A DNA stretch of 64,000 bases from Bacteroidota bacterium (GCA_021324685.1 JAJPIQ010000005.1:62001-126000), one strand, 5' to 3'. Counted from the stretch's first letter, positions 19,301 to 28,331 are shown. The notes: generated by a model not told the origin, from the sequence alone. Numbers and translations: made by a program.

Positions 19301-21842
19301 TGATAAGGTCCTTGAGCGTAATATGGCTCGCACCTTCTTCGATGTCGAAGACCGGTCCGGGAGTCGTCTCGTTATCGACGATCGTGATGCCGCGCTTATT
19401 GGGCTCGGCCGTGAGCTTGTCCGGAATCGGTACACCGAGCGGGTTATAACCTTCGAAGGTCATATAGCCGCCGAACAGGTCGCCAAAGTAGAAGCACGAT
19501 GGCTCGCTGCCGGTGAACGTAATCGTCGGTGTCACGCCAGGATACGGAACCCACGAAACGGTATTCGTCGCCGAAACGCCGTTGATACCGCGCATATCGA
19601 GTGCGCCAAAGGGCGACGCGACGCGCGACGTACCATTCTCCGTATAATTCGCATCCTTGAGGATCAGGCGTAATGGACCGCCAACGCCGCGGAACCTCAT
19701 CGAATCGACGGCCGCATGGATCGTCTGGAAACGCTGGCCGACGCCGACATAAATGTCGCCGCTCAGCTTGCTGATCACAGAGAATTCAGAGCACGCCGTA
19801 TCGTTCGAGTGATCTCCATCCTGCGGATACTTTGCGATCGCGCAGATCGTATAACATCCTGGCTGAATATTCGAAATATGGTACACGCCCGCGTCCGACG
19901 GGAAGTAGAAGCGTACCAGGTTCTGATCGATGTTAAGTTCAGGAATCGACGAGTCGGCAAGGAAGACAAGTCCTCCATCCGAGCAACGACGAATCTGCAC
20001 TTCGACCGGTACGTCGAACAAGTCGGTCACACCCGTCGATTGGAAGAGTGCGGCCGGCTGCCAGGAAATACCTGTCGGCTTTTCTTCGTCCGGTTGCGGA
20101 TTCACAACAGAATTCGCAGCAGCATCGTAGATCGGTCGCACGAGCACCGGTCCGCAAACGGTATCGTCACCACGGAGCTGATCGGTCGCCATAATAGCAA
20201 TACCGCAGACTTTGTGGGTACCGACAACCGCCGGAGTAAACTGTGCGAACGACGTATCGTAATACGCACCCTTACCCGGACCCTGGCCGGCATTAGAGTA
20301 ATCGGCCGATCCATCGGAGTTACCACCCGTTGGGCCTGCAGGCCAGTAGGGGATAATAACCGTATCCCGATATACCACGGTACCGGATGGATCGCGGATC
20401 ACGGCTGTGATCGGCACGTTCGTTTGGTCGGCCGTTCCTAAATTTCGGAACCGAATATCGACCGGGCTCGCGATGGCAAGCGGGGTACGGTTCGCGGAAC
20501 CCGTTCCGACAGACGGACTGAGGATCTGCACAGCCTTAATATCGTTCGGCGGAGCGCAAATCCACTCGTTCGTCGTCGTATTGTTGGAAGCGTCCTGGTC
20601 GGCCGTAGGCTGCAAATTGAAGACGATCGCCGTATCTTCATAAATATTATAGCCCGGATAGGTCACTCCATTGATCGTGACATTCTGCGGCGTAAAGGCC
20701 GGGAATGAAACAGTCTGCGAAGTAAACGCTCCTGGCGGCGTCGTTACCGTAACGGTCTGGTTATAGACCTGCGGACCGTTTAAGATCGACATCGTCAGAT
20801 TGACCTGCAACGAGGTCGGAGTATTGCGACCCTGGTTGGTAATCTGAACGGTCGGAGTGAACGGGGTATTGATCGGCTCCGGAGCTTCGTTCGGAGGATT
20901 CGTAATCTTATCCGCCGAGAAATCGTAGTTCCATGCGATAAAGACGCGCCATCCCGAAAGCGGCAGGTGGGCCGTCGTATCGTTATTGTTCGGGCCGCTG
21001 TTATAAGAAACGACAGGCTGGCGAGTCTCGTCCCAGCCATTGGCATTCCAGCCGATGGAGACGTAGTTGTTACCGGTTGCTTTGACTGCCGTGTAACCGC
21101 CATAGGTGTATTGGTAGGAACCGCCGTTATAGAAGTAACCCCAGGACTGGCTGAAGTTTCCGGAAGTCGTTCCGTAATTAAACTGGAAATTCGAAATACC
21201 GCCTTCGTAAACGACCGTCTGCCAGTCGCCTTTGAGGCCGGCAGAAGGACCGTAGGCGTAAGCGCCGACGCCCTTGGCCGTAACGACCAATTCGCGCGTC
21301 GGGGCCGATCCAACAACGGCCCATTCGATATCGGGATTCACAGCTCCATAGCCACCCGATTCAAAACCTTCGAAGGGACACAGTTTATAATTCGGATAGT
21401 ACGAGTAGCCGTACGGATAGTCAATTTCGTTGTCGATGAGACCGTACGCATAACTATAAACGTAGCCGTAATAATATTCCCAGAACCAGTAGTATCCGCC
21501 GTAATCGTAGCGGGCAGAACTGGGCCAGTTGGGGCTGAAGATAACGGAACCGTACGAATTGACTTCGAACGTCCCGGACGTCGTGATCTGCTGGTTCAGG
21601 AACCGGAAATTAAACGGAACCTGATAGCCCTGCGAGACCCATTCGCCATAGTAATCGCTGGCGCCAACGTTCGTGCCGGTTACGGCACTGAAGTATGGGC
21701 CCGATCCCAAACCCTGTGCGTCGGGTGCATCGATCTTCCGCACGAGGTAATCGGTAATGGCGTACGTCTGCGCACGAGCGACCTCGGAGGAGATCACGCC
21801 CAGCGCGACGAGCACCATTAAAAATGAGTAGAGTTTTTTCAT
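16317..21842 (-). CDS. Giant T9SS-sorted surface protein with parallel beta-helix
   Basis: 1841 residues from the ATG at 21842. The frame stays open 66 codons further, but only the internal start gives a signal peptide (MKKLYSFLMVLVALGV, cleavage after ARAQ). Features in order: a Tyr-rich stretch at 112-152; CARDB/Ig-like repeats; from about residue 700 a right-handed beta-helix region of pectate-lyase type (many short NN-x-I and HNEISN-like turns); a flavodoxin-like segment with AVIVSYNG; a fibronectin-III-like domain; and a sorting tail with LGQNYPNPTSGMTQISF and LDVTGKVV. No catalytic residues are obvious; adhesion or glycan binding is likely. Last gene of sigma module 1, 181 bp after its neighbour. 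Confidence 0.9.
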   Translation of the reverse strand: MKKLYSFLMVLVALGVISSEVARAQTYAITDYLVRKIDAPDAQGLGSGPYFSAVTGTNVGASDYYGEWVSQGYQVPFNFRFLNQQITTSGTFEVNSYGSVIFSPNWPSSARYDYGGYYWFWEYYYGYVYSYAYGLIDNEIDYPYGYSYYPNYKLCPFEGFESGGYGAVNPDIEWAVVGSAPTRELVVTAKGVGAYAYGPSAGLKGDWQTVVYEGGISNFQFNYGTTSGNFSQSWGYFYNGGSYQYTYGGYTAVKATGNNYVSIGWNANGWDETRQPVVSYNSGPNNNDTTAHLPLSGWRVFIAWNYDFSADKITNPPNEAPEPINTPFTPTVQITNQGRNTPTSLQVNLTMSILNGPQVYNQTVTVTTPPGAFTSQTVSFPAFTPQNVTINGVTYPGYNIYEDTAIVFNLQPTADQDASNNTTTNEWICAPPNDIKAVQILSPSVGTGSANRTPLAIASPVDIRFRNLGTADQTNVPITAVIRDPSGTVVYRDTVIIPYWPAGPTGGNSDGSADYSNAGQGPGKGAYYDTSFAQFTPAVVGTHKVCGIAIMATDQLRGDDTVCGPVLVRPIYDAAANSVVNPQPDEEKPTGISWQPAALFQSTGVTDLFDVPVEVQIRRCSDGGLVFLADSSIPELNIDQNLVRFYFPSDAGVYHISNIQPGCYTICAIAKYPQDGDHSNDTACSEFSVISKLSGDIYVGVGQRFQTIHAAVDSMRFRGVGGPLRLILKDANYTENGTSRVASPFGALDMRGINGVSATNTVSWVPYPGVTPTITFTGSEPSCFYFGDLFGGYMTFEGYNPLGVPIPDKLTAEPNKRGITIVDNETTPGPVFDIEEGASHITLKDLIIHGNGNFTDDSSAVVRIYNEHNMTIFLQQVRDTVPINHITINNCEIGNAKYGLYDHGLHDQFNIGQSKFIVWRNNSNLITRNTIGTAANPISYAGIQFNNEQDLTISHNEISNVDVANAGATGSSWNAYGIESPSPASYIGGFPFPVLNGDTGNVVRVWIDANRIRNIHSNTGNTYGIAIQQAVTIYGVGQGVNAVHSSLPVITQNRVTNNMIFDLRSSGNVYPIYMNTAGAAYSADLDSVFNNSISTKNATANISMIFEKHAFLWNNILQNTSAGPYTNYVLEVPRPYASSISSDYNLFDLRGTNTFASVTEYDVRYGTVIQTRTFRRLNDWRTYLGQDTHSLTGDPMFASPAMGTDSLHMPPALTYIESPASNNGFWLGTATQQRDFDGELRLQGNLTPDIGADEWDGFQYTNDLAVLSINQPAGASQSSDTALVTTESPLWINATVKNLSSQAVFNRSVTAKVEAATNGGPWSTIYSSTTAPMTWDVNQAQNVVFQGPALTPNLVKNTVFRLTVSVPSDQNNPNNSQVKVFSIILKTQAVIVSYNGATPAGLANLAAVHTALNNLGIPYDSIDRNAPNGLAATTDVDYRPWWTLVWASGDPTIAPVAGQPTGQAGLSFKETDEINRYLSQGLSYAKKNLVIAGQNIAYWNGFVQVNNAVTDTAWLQGTMHTMFVANSPVSGTYIGKIVGQQPAYWKFPDSINSASPDVVKPSFFTPAVGPQVTGFAYSYATHPLTPNDSGAGTTYYDNLVNTVFYGFDWSNPYMTTPAGAGDTTSGVTRVLAGALSFFESHAGTILGVEFVNENAYHSGANTAAVTWEVSGQKDVAQYDVEQQASVVDGQPTWTKIGSVNAVDNLNNYAFTATNIDAAQSYTFRIAAVDKSGAKTYSNNVELGPDASNLGFTLGQNYPNPTSGMTQISFTLPEASHVTVRVLDVTGKVVNSDVTNASFDAGQQAVQLDLSSLTSGSYVYELVATGSDGQTITLSKKLTIQK

Positions 21843-22023
21843 AGCTTGATTGGAAAGTAAAGTATCAACTTTATTTTGACACCGCTTTCGCAGTGCCCCG
21901 CTGGAAAATTTCACTGGCTGAATAACAAAATGTTGCCCTTCAGACGACTGGAATTTACCTACGTATTTACTCGACACCGGAAAACCGCCAAAAGTTACAT
22001 TGGGTTCACCGATTTTTTTTCGT

Positions 22024-25000
22024 TCATCGATCGACCACAAGGGGTACCAAAGCCTGCCAACCCGCCGAATTTACGCTGAAAATGTACTTTCCGGAAGGGA
22101 CGTCCGAAAGCGGAATCGTCAGTCGGTACGTCCCGCGGGCAACGTCCTGTGCGATGACATTCTCGACGATTTTTCCGGTCATGTCGTAGATCGAACCGGC
22201 CAGGAAACCGTCATTTCCGAGTTCGAGTGTAACCCGCGCCTCGGCCGATGCCGGATTTGGCATAATATTGCTCATCGAGTATGGGCCGCCGGAGGCGAAA
22301 TTGCCATTTAGCCCCGTGCAATCGGTCACACTTACAGAACCTTCGGAAACCGTGACATTGACAAATGTATCGGTCGAGACCGTACACCCTATGCGTGAAA
22401 TATTTCGCGGACCGACCAGCGTATTCCATTCGATCGACTCTAAAAATCCCGGAGTTCCAAAGTTGAGCACATCACTAAACATCACTGAATTCTCCGAGTT
22501 TTGGGAGATCGCGAATGGAAATCCTGAAATCGGGAGCAGGACCGCCGGGTCGTAGGAAACCGTGATGCTGGCGGGATGGCGTCCTGAAAGCGAGGAGGAA
22601 TCGAGCACGATACTCGTCACGGCGATGCTATCGGCACGGACCGAGGTATCGGTAATTGTAACATGAGCCCTCGGCGCTGCCTCCACAACTCCGGTCCCGG
22701 AAAGTACCGCGCGGAGCGGAGGAGCGAACCGTGGATAGATCACGACACTATCGATTACGAGCCCCGCCTGGGATGGACAGAAGCGGACGAGAAGGGAAGC
22801 ATTCCCATGGGCCGGGACCGTGTCCGGCAGTGCGGAAACCAGCGAAAACGGAGTATTATGAAACTGGACCGAATCGACGATCGCGGCCGGCCCGCAGGGA
22901 ACCCCGATAAACAACGTATCGTCCTTGCATTGCCCCGCCGGGACGGCACCGAAGTCGACCGGTTCCGACGCAAGGCCGCTGTCGATGCCTGCGCCTTCGA
23001 TCACGATCGTCAAAAGAGAATCGCAGCCCATCGTGGTGGCGAGGAAACGAAGCGTATCCGATCGAGGACGGGTGTCCGGCGGACAAAACGCGAGCCGCAA
23101 GATCGCACTTTGCGCCGGCGCGATCTGCTTTGCCGAATCGACCAGAGCAAACGCGGTGGAATCGGAAAACGCATAGTTCGAAAGCGCGACCGTATCGGTC
23201 CCATTGGAATGAAGCGGCACATCGATCGAATCGCACGCACTTACGCAAACAAAATGAAATGGAACGATAGAATCGAACGCCATGGAAATGCCCGCCACGG
23301 TATAATCGAGAACGGTGAGGAGCATTGTATCGGCAAGCTGGAAACGAATGGTATCGGCGTTCGGTCCGAGAGAATCGATCGTCATGGGGATGGGAACGAC
23401 TCGACGAGAAAACGGCGGAAGGACCGTTCCGATCGGATGGAACACATTCCGGTCATCGCTCCATCCAACAAGCGTGATCGTATCGTTACCGAGGTTCGAT
23501 ATCGTATCGAAATAGGTCAGGACGGCATCGTGACATACGGTCCCAAGATTTTTACGTTCCACACTTTCCGCGAGACGCCGAACGGCGTGTCCCAGAACGA
23601 TCACGGAATCGCCGCGCTCATCGAGGAACTGCGTAAGCAGATTGTTTCCAGTGTCGGACGGGCAATAGGTCACAATGAGTTTTGCCACGGCGTTCGGAGG
23701 CAGCGCGGTATCTTGCGGGACCAATTGCAGGGTATATGGCGGATCGCTCCAGCGGCTCGAATCGAGAAAGAGCGTATCGCTTCCAACGGAACGCACGCCG
23801 ATCGTATCCCGAATACAATCCCCGACTACGACTCGTGGAAACACGATTCGATCGCTCGTTAAAAATTGAAGCGCATCGTTTCGAGCGAGGGCATTCCCCA
23901 AAAGCATGACGTTGGCGGCCGTATCGTTGGAAGCGAAGGTCAGGTCTGCCTGCCCAGGACCCGAAACGGTCGGGCAAAACTCGACCCGAAAGGTGTCCGT
24001 CGTATACGGAGCAATAATGCGAATCGAATCGGGAACGATCGTGAACGCGGAAGAGCCAGCAATGCTGCCCGGTTGAAGGACGAGCGGTTCCTCGCCTTCA
24101 TTACGGACGCTCAGTTCCAGCGTTTTGCAGCGTCCCACACGCACGGTCCCAAAATTCAGCGTATCGACGGTCACCAGAAACGGACTTGCGGCATGCCTCA
24201 CGATCGAAAGTCCGGCAGAAGACATCACCCACGGCGGCTCGAAGTCATGCATCGCCCGGTCCGACGCCGGATCGTTCACGGCGATCATCGAGGCAACAAA
24301 GAGGAGCGAATCGTGCGGCAATACGACCCACTTTGTCCAGAAGCCATTTTTGTTCCGGACCGTATCGACCGATTGCCACAGCGTGTGCCTCGTCCGGTAA
24401 AAAATTCGAACGGTGTCGAGCATGTCGATCGTGTCCGGCGAGGACCCATGCAGGCGGACGTATCCTTCCGCCGGTGCCGATGCGGTCGGAGCAAGAGAAA
24501 TTCCATTCGTCCATACACCGGCAGGATTGGGAACAAAATTAGACGGGCCATCCAGGCGAACTCGACCGACGCCACCACTTCCTCCCGCAAACCCCAGGAT
24601 CGCGCCGGACGTGTCGAGCGTTCGGCCGCCCCCTGCTCCGCCCGAGACCGCAACCTGAGTATTTATTTCCTGAACGGCCACCGGACTGGCAAGATAAATT
24701 CCTCCTCCGGAACCTCCGCCGCCGCCCGCCGCTATCATGGCGCCCGTCGTCCCCGAGTCACCGCGAGCCGAGAGTGTCGAGCGGTCGAGCACGATGGAAT
24801 CGAACGCAATCAGCGCGAGAGCACCACCGCCGCCGCCGCCGGAGCCTCCCATCGTAGAATCCCCGAGATCGACCGAGTTCCCAGCTCCGCCACCGGACCC
24901 TCCGGCGATGGGGACCAGGAACCTGCCGCCATTCGGATTCCCGCCATTGGGCGCTGTAGCGCCGAGTTCCCCTCCGCCCGCGCCAGCCGTTCCAAATCCA

Positions 25001-26019
25001 CCGCCGCCGCCGCCAAACTCGATGAACGGGTTGACCGCCTCGCCGCCGCCCGATCCGCCGCCAAAGCCTCCGTTGCGCGAAGCCGAATCGCCTACGCCGG
25101 CCTGCCCACTGGTTCCGAACGGCGCGCCGGTCGCGCCGCCGCCGCCCTGGTCGCTCGGATCGTTTGCTCCGCCCCGGACCCCTGTTGCCGCGCGTCCGCC
25201 GGCTTCCAGCGTGGCCGCCGAATCGGAACCATCGTTCCCGAGCGAATCGCTGGGACAACTTCCGCCGCCCGTAAACCCGCTGCCGCCGGGGCCTGGGAAC
25301 CCGTGTCCGCCTCCACCGCCGCCGGGGCCCCCGTTCACTCCATTCGCATCGATCGACATCCGTGCATTCGTTAATCGGACCGGCCCTTTCGAGAGGACGA
25401 TCACCGGGAGCCGCCGTGGGTTTGCCGCAAGCGAAGTATCGGGCGGATCCGTCGCGAATTGCACACTCGCATTTTGCACGATCAAAGAATCGACAAGGAT
25501 CGTGTTCGATGCCGAAAAGCGGCCGAAATTCCCGCCGAGCGTCACGTCGTGCGTGATCGTTCCCAAATGCTGGAGCGTATCGATCGTAAAAAAGAACGTA
25601 TCCGAATATCGCTCGGGCAACCGGCTGAAGATCGAAAGCGGGACGCGCCCCAGCGGCGCCCCGGGTAATATAAAAACGGGGACCTGTAATAACCTCCCAT
25701 CCCAGCTTGCTTCCGTCGGGCCGATCACCAGACGCTCGCTATCGCCCGGATCCACAAAGAAAACAGAGGAGCCGGAATTCAGGCCGTCGTACCCAAACGA
25801 TTTCGTATAATTGGTATCGGTCAGAATTTCGAGGACAACATTCATTCCCGGCGCCGCACAATCCGGACGTACGGTCGCAATATGGATCTGCTGCGCACAA
25901 ACAGGGACCGAATTCCAGAGGAAATAAGCAATGACGAATAAGAAATGACGCGCGGCAAACAAAGAAGCATTTTCCTTCTTCCGTTTAGCCTTCATCATTC
26001 GTAATTCGAAATGTGTCAC
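22024..26019 (-). CDS. Gly-rich, Hydin-like (choice-of-anchor D) T9SS cargo
   Basis: Up to 1331 residues. GTG at 26019 overlaps the OmpA-like stop (GTGA); an ATG pair at 25998/25995 gives a neater signal peptide (MMKAKRKK, hydrophobic core, cleavage after VCAQ). Residues about 220-480 are extremely Gly-rich, with GGPGGGGGGHGFPGPGG-like runs resembling the glycine-rich cores of surface adhesins. From about 600 to 1130 come several ASPM/SPD-2/Hydin-like Ig repeats (FGTVRVGRCKTLELSVRNEG, FGAVPAGQCKDDTLF). A short cohesin-like part and a sorting tail (MPNPASAEARVTLELG, IYDMTGKIVE, VPSGKYIFSV) end it. Likely a large cell-surface protein. Fourth gene of module 1. Confidence 0.9.
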   Translation of the reverse strand: MTHFELRMMKAKRKKENASLFAARHFLFVIAYFLWNSVPVCAQQIHIATVRPDCAAPGMNVVLEILTDTNYTKSFGYDGLNSGSSVFFVDPGDSERLVIGPTEASWDGRLLQVPVFILPGAPLGRVPLSIFSRLPERYSDTFFFTIDTLQHLGTITHDVTLGGNFGRFSASNTILVDSLIVQNASVQFATDPPDTSLAANPRRLPVIVLSKGPVRLTNARMSIDANGVNGGPGGGGGGHGFPGPGGSGFTGGGSCPSDSLGNDGSDSAATLEAGGRAATGVRGGANDPSDQGGGGATGAPFGTSGQAGVGDSASRNGGFGGGSGGGEAVNPFIEFGGGGGGFGTAGAGGGELGATAPNGGNPNGGRFLVPIAGGSGGGAGNSVDLGDSTMGGSGGGGGGALALIAFDSIVLDRSTLSARGDSGTTGAMIAAGGGGGSGGGIYLASPVAVQEINTQVAVSGGAGGGRTLDTSGAILGFAGGSGGVGRVRLDGPSNFVPNPAGVWTNGISLAPTASAPAEGYVRLHGSSPDTIDMLDTVRIFYRTRHTLWQSVDTVRNKNGFWTKWVVLPHDSLLFVASMIAVNDPASDRAMHDFEPPWVMSSAGLSIVRHAASPFLVTVDTLNFGTVRVGRCKTLELSVRNEGEEPLVLQPGSIAGSSAFTIVPDSIRIIAPYTTDTFRVEFCPTVSGPGQADLTFASNDTAANVMLLGNALARNDALQFLTSDRIVFPRVVVGDCIRDTIGVRSVGSDTLFLDSSRWSDPPYTLQLVPQDTALPPNAVAKLIVTYCPSDTGNNLLTQFLDERGDSVIVLGHAVRRLAESVERKNLGTVCHDAVLTYFDTISNLGNDTITLVGWSDDRNVFHPIGTVLPPFSRRVVPIPMTIDSLGPNADTIRFQLADTMLLTVLDYTVAGISMAFDSIVPFHFVCVSACDSIDVPLHSNGTDTVALSNYAFSDSTAFALVDSAKQIAPAQSAILRLAFCPPDTRPRSDTLRFLATTMGCDSLLTIVIEGAGIDSGLASEPVDFGAVPAGQCKDDTLFIGVPCGPAAIVDSVQFHNTPFSLVSALPDTVPAHGNASLLVRFCPSQAGLVIDSVVIYPRFAPPLRAVLSGTGVVEAAPRAHVTITDTSVRADSIAVTSIVLDSSSLSGRHPASITVSYDPAVLLPISGFPFAISQNSENSVMFSDVLNFGTPGFLESIEWNTLVGPRNISRIGCTVSTDTFVNVTVSEGSVSVTDCTGLNGNFASGGPYSMSNIMPNPASAEARVTLELGNDGFLAGSIYDMTGKIVENVIAQDVARGTYRLTIPLSDVPSGKYIFSVNSAGWQALVPLVVDR

Positions 26020-28331
26020 GGTGCTCGCTCGATCGTAATAGTAACCGTTCTTGAGAAAAATCGTCCCTCTGGCAATCGATTATCGTAGAGCAGATCGTGC
26101 GACCCTTGGCCTTCGCTATGAATATCCGTGGGCAGGGACGATCCCCGTTCCTGCAGCATCGCTTCCAATCGATCCCGGACGGCCGCCGCGCGAGCTTCGC
26201 TTAACGCATCGTTGTGGGCCGGGTCCCCCGTTTCGTCCGTATAGCCCTGGATCAATACTCTTCGAACCGGAATCTTCGGTACCATTTCGGCGGCACCGCG
26301 AATCGCACGATCGTTCCCCGGCATCACATTCGCTTCATCGAAGCCGAACAGGATAAGGCTGAACCGCTCGACGCGCTCCGGACGATCCGACGAGACATGC
26401 ACCACTTCGAGCGGGATCGTCGCGTGAGCATGCGCATGGTTCCCGGCGCTGTCCCAGACATCGTACTCGATCGCAAGCGAGTCCTTCAGTTTTTTCAGCG
26501 TTTCTTCGGATGGCGCCCAGATCTTTTCGGCGCTCACGTTCCTGGCATCTCCCTGAAAGGTCTGCAGTTCCACGCCACCGGCACGGATCGAGGCATAGGT
26601 CCGAAGAATGCCCGCCTGGGTTTCGACGGAGGGAATAAGATCGATCCGGTCCGGGGTCGCAAGGTGCTCGATGTTAGTAACGATAACAGGGTCGGTCACG
26701 CGCTCGTCCTGGATCCGGAATTCGACCCGCCGGTCTTCGGCCCGACCGTCTTCCGTCGTCGTCGGGCTCGGTTTTGCGGGCAGAATCGAAGCGGCGATCG
26801 TGAGCCGGTCGGGATCGATCTTCCACACCGCAATCAAATAATTTCGCACCGCCTCGGCCCGCGTTCGCGCTAACGCCAGCAATTCCGCATCGGAACCATT
26901 CTTCAGTCCAGCCCGGTCGTCGGTGTTGTCGGTACTGCCGACAAGGAGGACCGTGGCCTTTGGATATTTCCTGAGCCGATCGCCAAGGATATTGAGGACT
27001 TCCCGATAGAGGTCCATGAGTTTGATATCGTGCCGCTCCGTCGAACCCTGGAATTTTCGCTCCGCCTCGGGCGGGGTCGCGTACGTAACATAGCGTGAAG
27101 GGAACTCCGCAGAAGCGGGATCGAAAAAGATATAGCTCAGAACGGGGTCCGCATTGCGCGTCCGAATTTCCTCGACCGTCATGCGGACGACCGGCGAAGG
27201 GGTCCCGTTCGATGGAATCGCGACGGCACGGATCGACGCGCTCAATTTCGGCCGTTCTTCCGGAGGACGCTGAACGGGTACCGGGACTTCTCGCTTGACA
27301 TACACCGGAACGACTTCCGACCGAGGCGTCAGATCGAACAGAAGCGCGAGCGTCGCCTGCACTTCGATGCCGCGCCAATAACTCATCCCTCCAAAACGCC
27401 AGTTTTGCTGCCCCGCCAGTTTTTGGCCGCCCACCGGAAGCGAAAGTTCCAATCCGGGTTCTGCCCGGAGACGGGTCGAAAGTGGCGCTTCGTAATTCAG
27501 GGCCACGAGGAGCGAAGGAAGCGTCGCGATACGCTTCGAAAGCTTTCCGGACGCCGTTGTCGTGTCGCGAGTACGGTCATAAGAAAAAAGCGGACCCGGT
27601 TCCACCCGGTGCAGGGATGCCTCGTAGGTCTGATCAAAAACGATCCCGAGATTTGCCCCGAACTCGGCCCGCCATCGATCGGCAAATGCATAATCGATCG
27701 CCATCGCCACGCCCGCATCGTCCAGCGTCGTCGAAAGAAGATGCCGAATGGTAAATGGCTGGTACGAATTGGAGTCATAGGTCCGATAGGGACCCTGTAA
27801 CCATTCGAAGGAAGGCGCCTGGAACTCCGCATATACACTCGGCCGCAACGTCCAGGCCGAATTATCGCCCCAGAGCGGCAGATCGGCGAGCAACCGAAGG
27901 CCAAAGATCTTTCCCGTTCCCATCGAATATTGATCGCAGCCGATCTGCTGAATGCCGGCCGGAAACGAAGCATCGTAATACCGACCCCAGCCATAACTCG
28001 CCTGGAACCCGGCCCGCAGGGGTGTATGCTCGATCGTATAGCGGCTTTCGACCAGGGTGTCGCGCAGGACAATGGAATCTTTTCCATTCACCGGCTGGGC
28101 ACGAAGCCCTTCCGAACCGAAGGCGAGAAGAAGGAATATTACCGCAGAGACCACCGCGCATAGTAACGGGTGACCCGATGGATAATTTCCCGTTCGTCCG
28201 TCCGATGCACAATTTCCCCTTCGTCCGTCCGATCGATAATTTCCCGTTCCCCAGCCCGATAAATAATTTCCCGTTGGTGCGGAAAAGAAGCTCGCCCTGC
28301 GGCGGGGTGAGGTCTCTCTCGGCCTCATCAT
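26016..28331 (-). CDS. Outer-membrane protein with two OmpA-like domains
   Basis: 771 residues as drawn. An unusual Arg-rich leader with a 9-residue repeat (GNY-x-S-x-G) precedes the hydrophobic signal core at about residues 59-72 (cleavage after LRAQ); a GTG at 28154 is an alternative start. Residues 80-330 look like a beta-barrel (alternating pattern, many aromatic ends). Then come two OmpA-like peptidoglycan-binding domains: about 400-550 (VLLVGSTDNTDDRAG, ARAEAVRNYLI-type helix) and 655-771 (VLIQGYTDETGDPAHNDALS, ARAAAVRDRL). It would tie the outer membrane to peptidoglycan. Third gene of module 1, 49 bp after the anti-sigma gene. Confidence 0.85.
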   Translation of the reverse strand: MMRPRETSPRRRASFFSAPTGNYLSGWGTGNYRSDGRRGNCASDGRTGNYPSGHPLLCAVVSAVIFLLLAFGSEGLRAQPVNGKDSIVLRDTLVESRYTIEHTPLRAGFQASYGWGRYYDASFPAGIQQIGCDQYSMGTGKIFGLRLLADLPLWGDNSAWTLRPSVYAEFQAPSFEWLQGPYRTYDSNSYQPFTIRHLLSTTLDDAGVAMAIDYAFADRWRAEFGANLGIVFDQTYEASLHRVEPGPLFSYDRTRDTTTASGKLSKRIATLPSLLVALNYEAPLSTRLRAEPGLELSLPVGGQKLAGQQNWRFGGMSYWRGIEVQATLALLFDLTPRSEVVPVYVKREVPVPVQRPPEERPKLSASIRAVAIPSNGTPSPVVRMTVEEIRTRNADPVLSYIFFDPASAEFPSRYVTYATPPEAERKFQGSTERHDIKLMDLYREVLNILGDRLRKYPKATVLLVGSTDNTDDRAGLKNGSDAELLALARTRAEAVRNYLIAVWKIDPDRLTIAASILPAKPSPTTTEDGRAEDRRVEFRIQDERVTDPVIVTNIEHLATPDRIDLIPSVETQAGILRTYASIRAGGVELQTFQGDARNVSAEKIWAPSEETLKKLKDSLAIEYDVWDSAGNHAHAHATIPLEVVHVSSDRPERVERFSLILFGFDEANVMPGNDRAIRGAAEMVPKIPVRRVLIQGYTDETGDPAHNDALSEARAAAVRDRLEAMLQERGSSLPTDIHSEGQGSHDLLYDNRLPEGRFFSRTVTITIERAP
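28181..28285. repeat. 27-bp tandem repeat, four copies, in frame
   Basis: Four units with the core AATTTCCCGTT begin at 28184, 28211, 28238 and 28265, a constant period of 27 bp. On the minus strand this encodes a 9-residue repeat (GNYLSGWGT, GNYRSDGRR, GNCASDGRT, GNYPSGHPL) at the very start of the OmpA-like gene. No spacers differ in CRISPR fashion; it is a simple tandem array. Confidence 0.85.

Noticed and set aside
18219-19673. Long plus-strand open frame of 484 codons inside the beta-helix cargo gene
   Set aside because: Arg/Ile/Asp-rich composition with no domain, and exactly antisense to a protein with signal peptide and sorting tail. It is a codon-bias shadow.
21843-22040. 66-codon N-terminal extension of the 1841-residue cargo
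   Set aside because: It would bury the signal peptide and overlap the end of the upstream gene; the ATG at 21842 gives a normal signal peptide.
22663-25374. Two long plus-strand frames (399 and 502 codons)
   Set aside because: Arg-rich antisense shadows of the Hydin-like cargo gene.
24737-25810. Pro-rich plus-strand open frame of 357 codons
   Set aside because: It mirrors the Gly codons of the minus-strand Gly-rich cargo as Pro codons; no start context and no known motif.
28181-28285. CRISPR array suggested by regular repeats
   Set aside because: Units are 27 bp end to end with no unique spacers and no cas genes; same argument for the arrays at 39756 and 44256.
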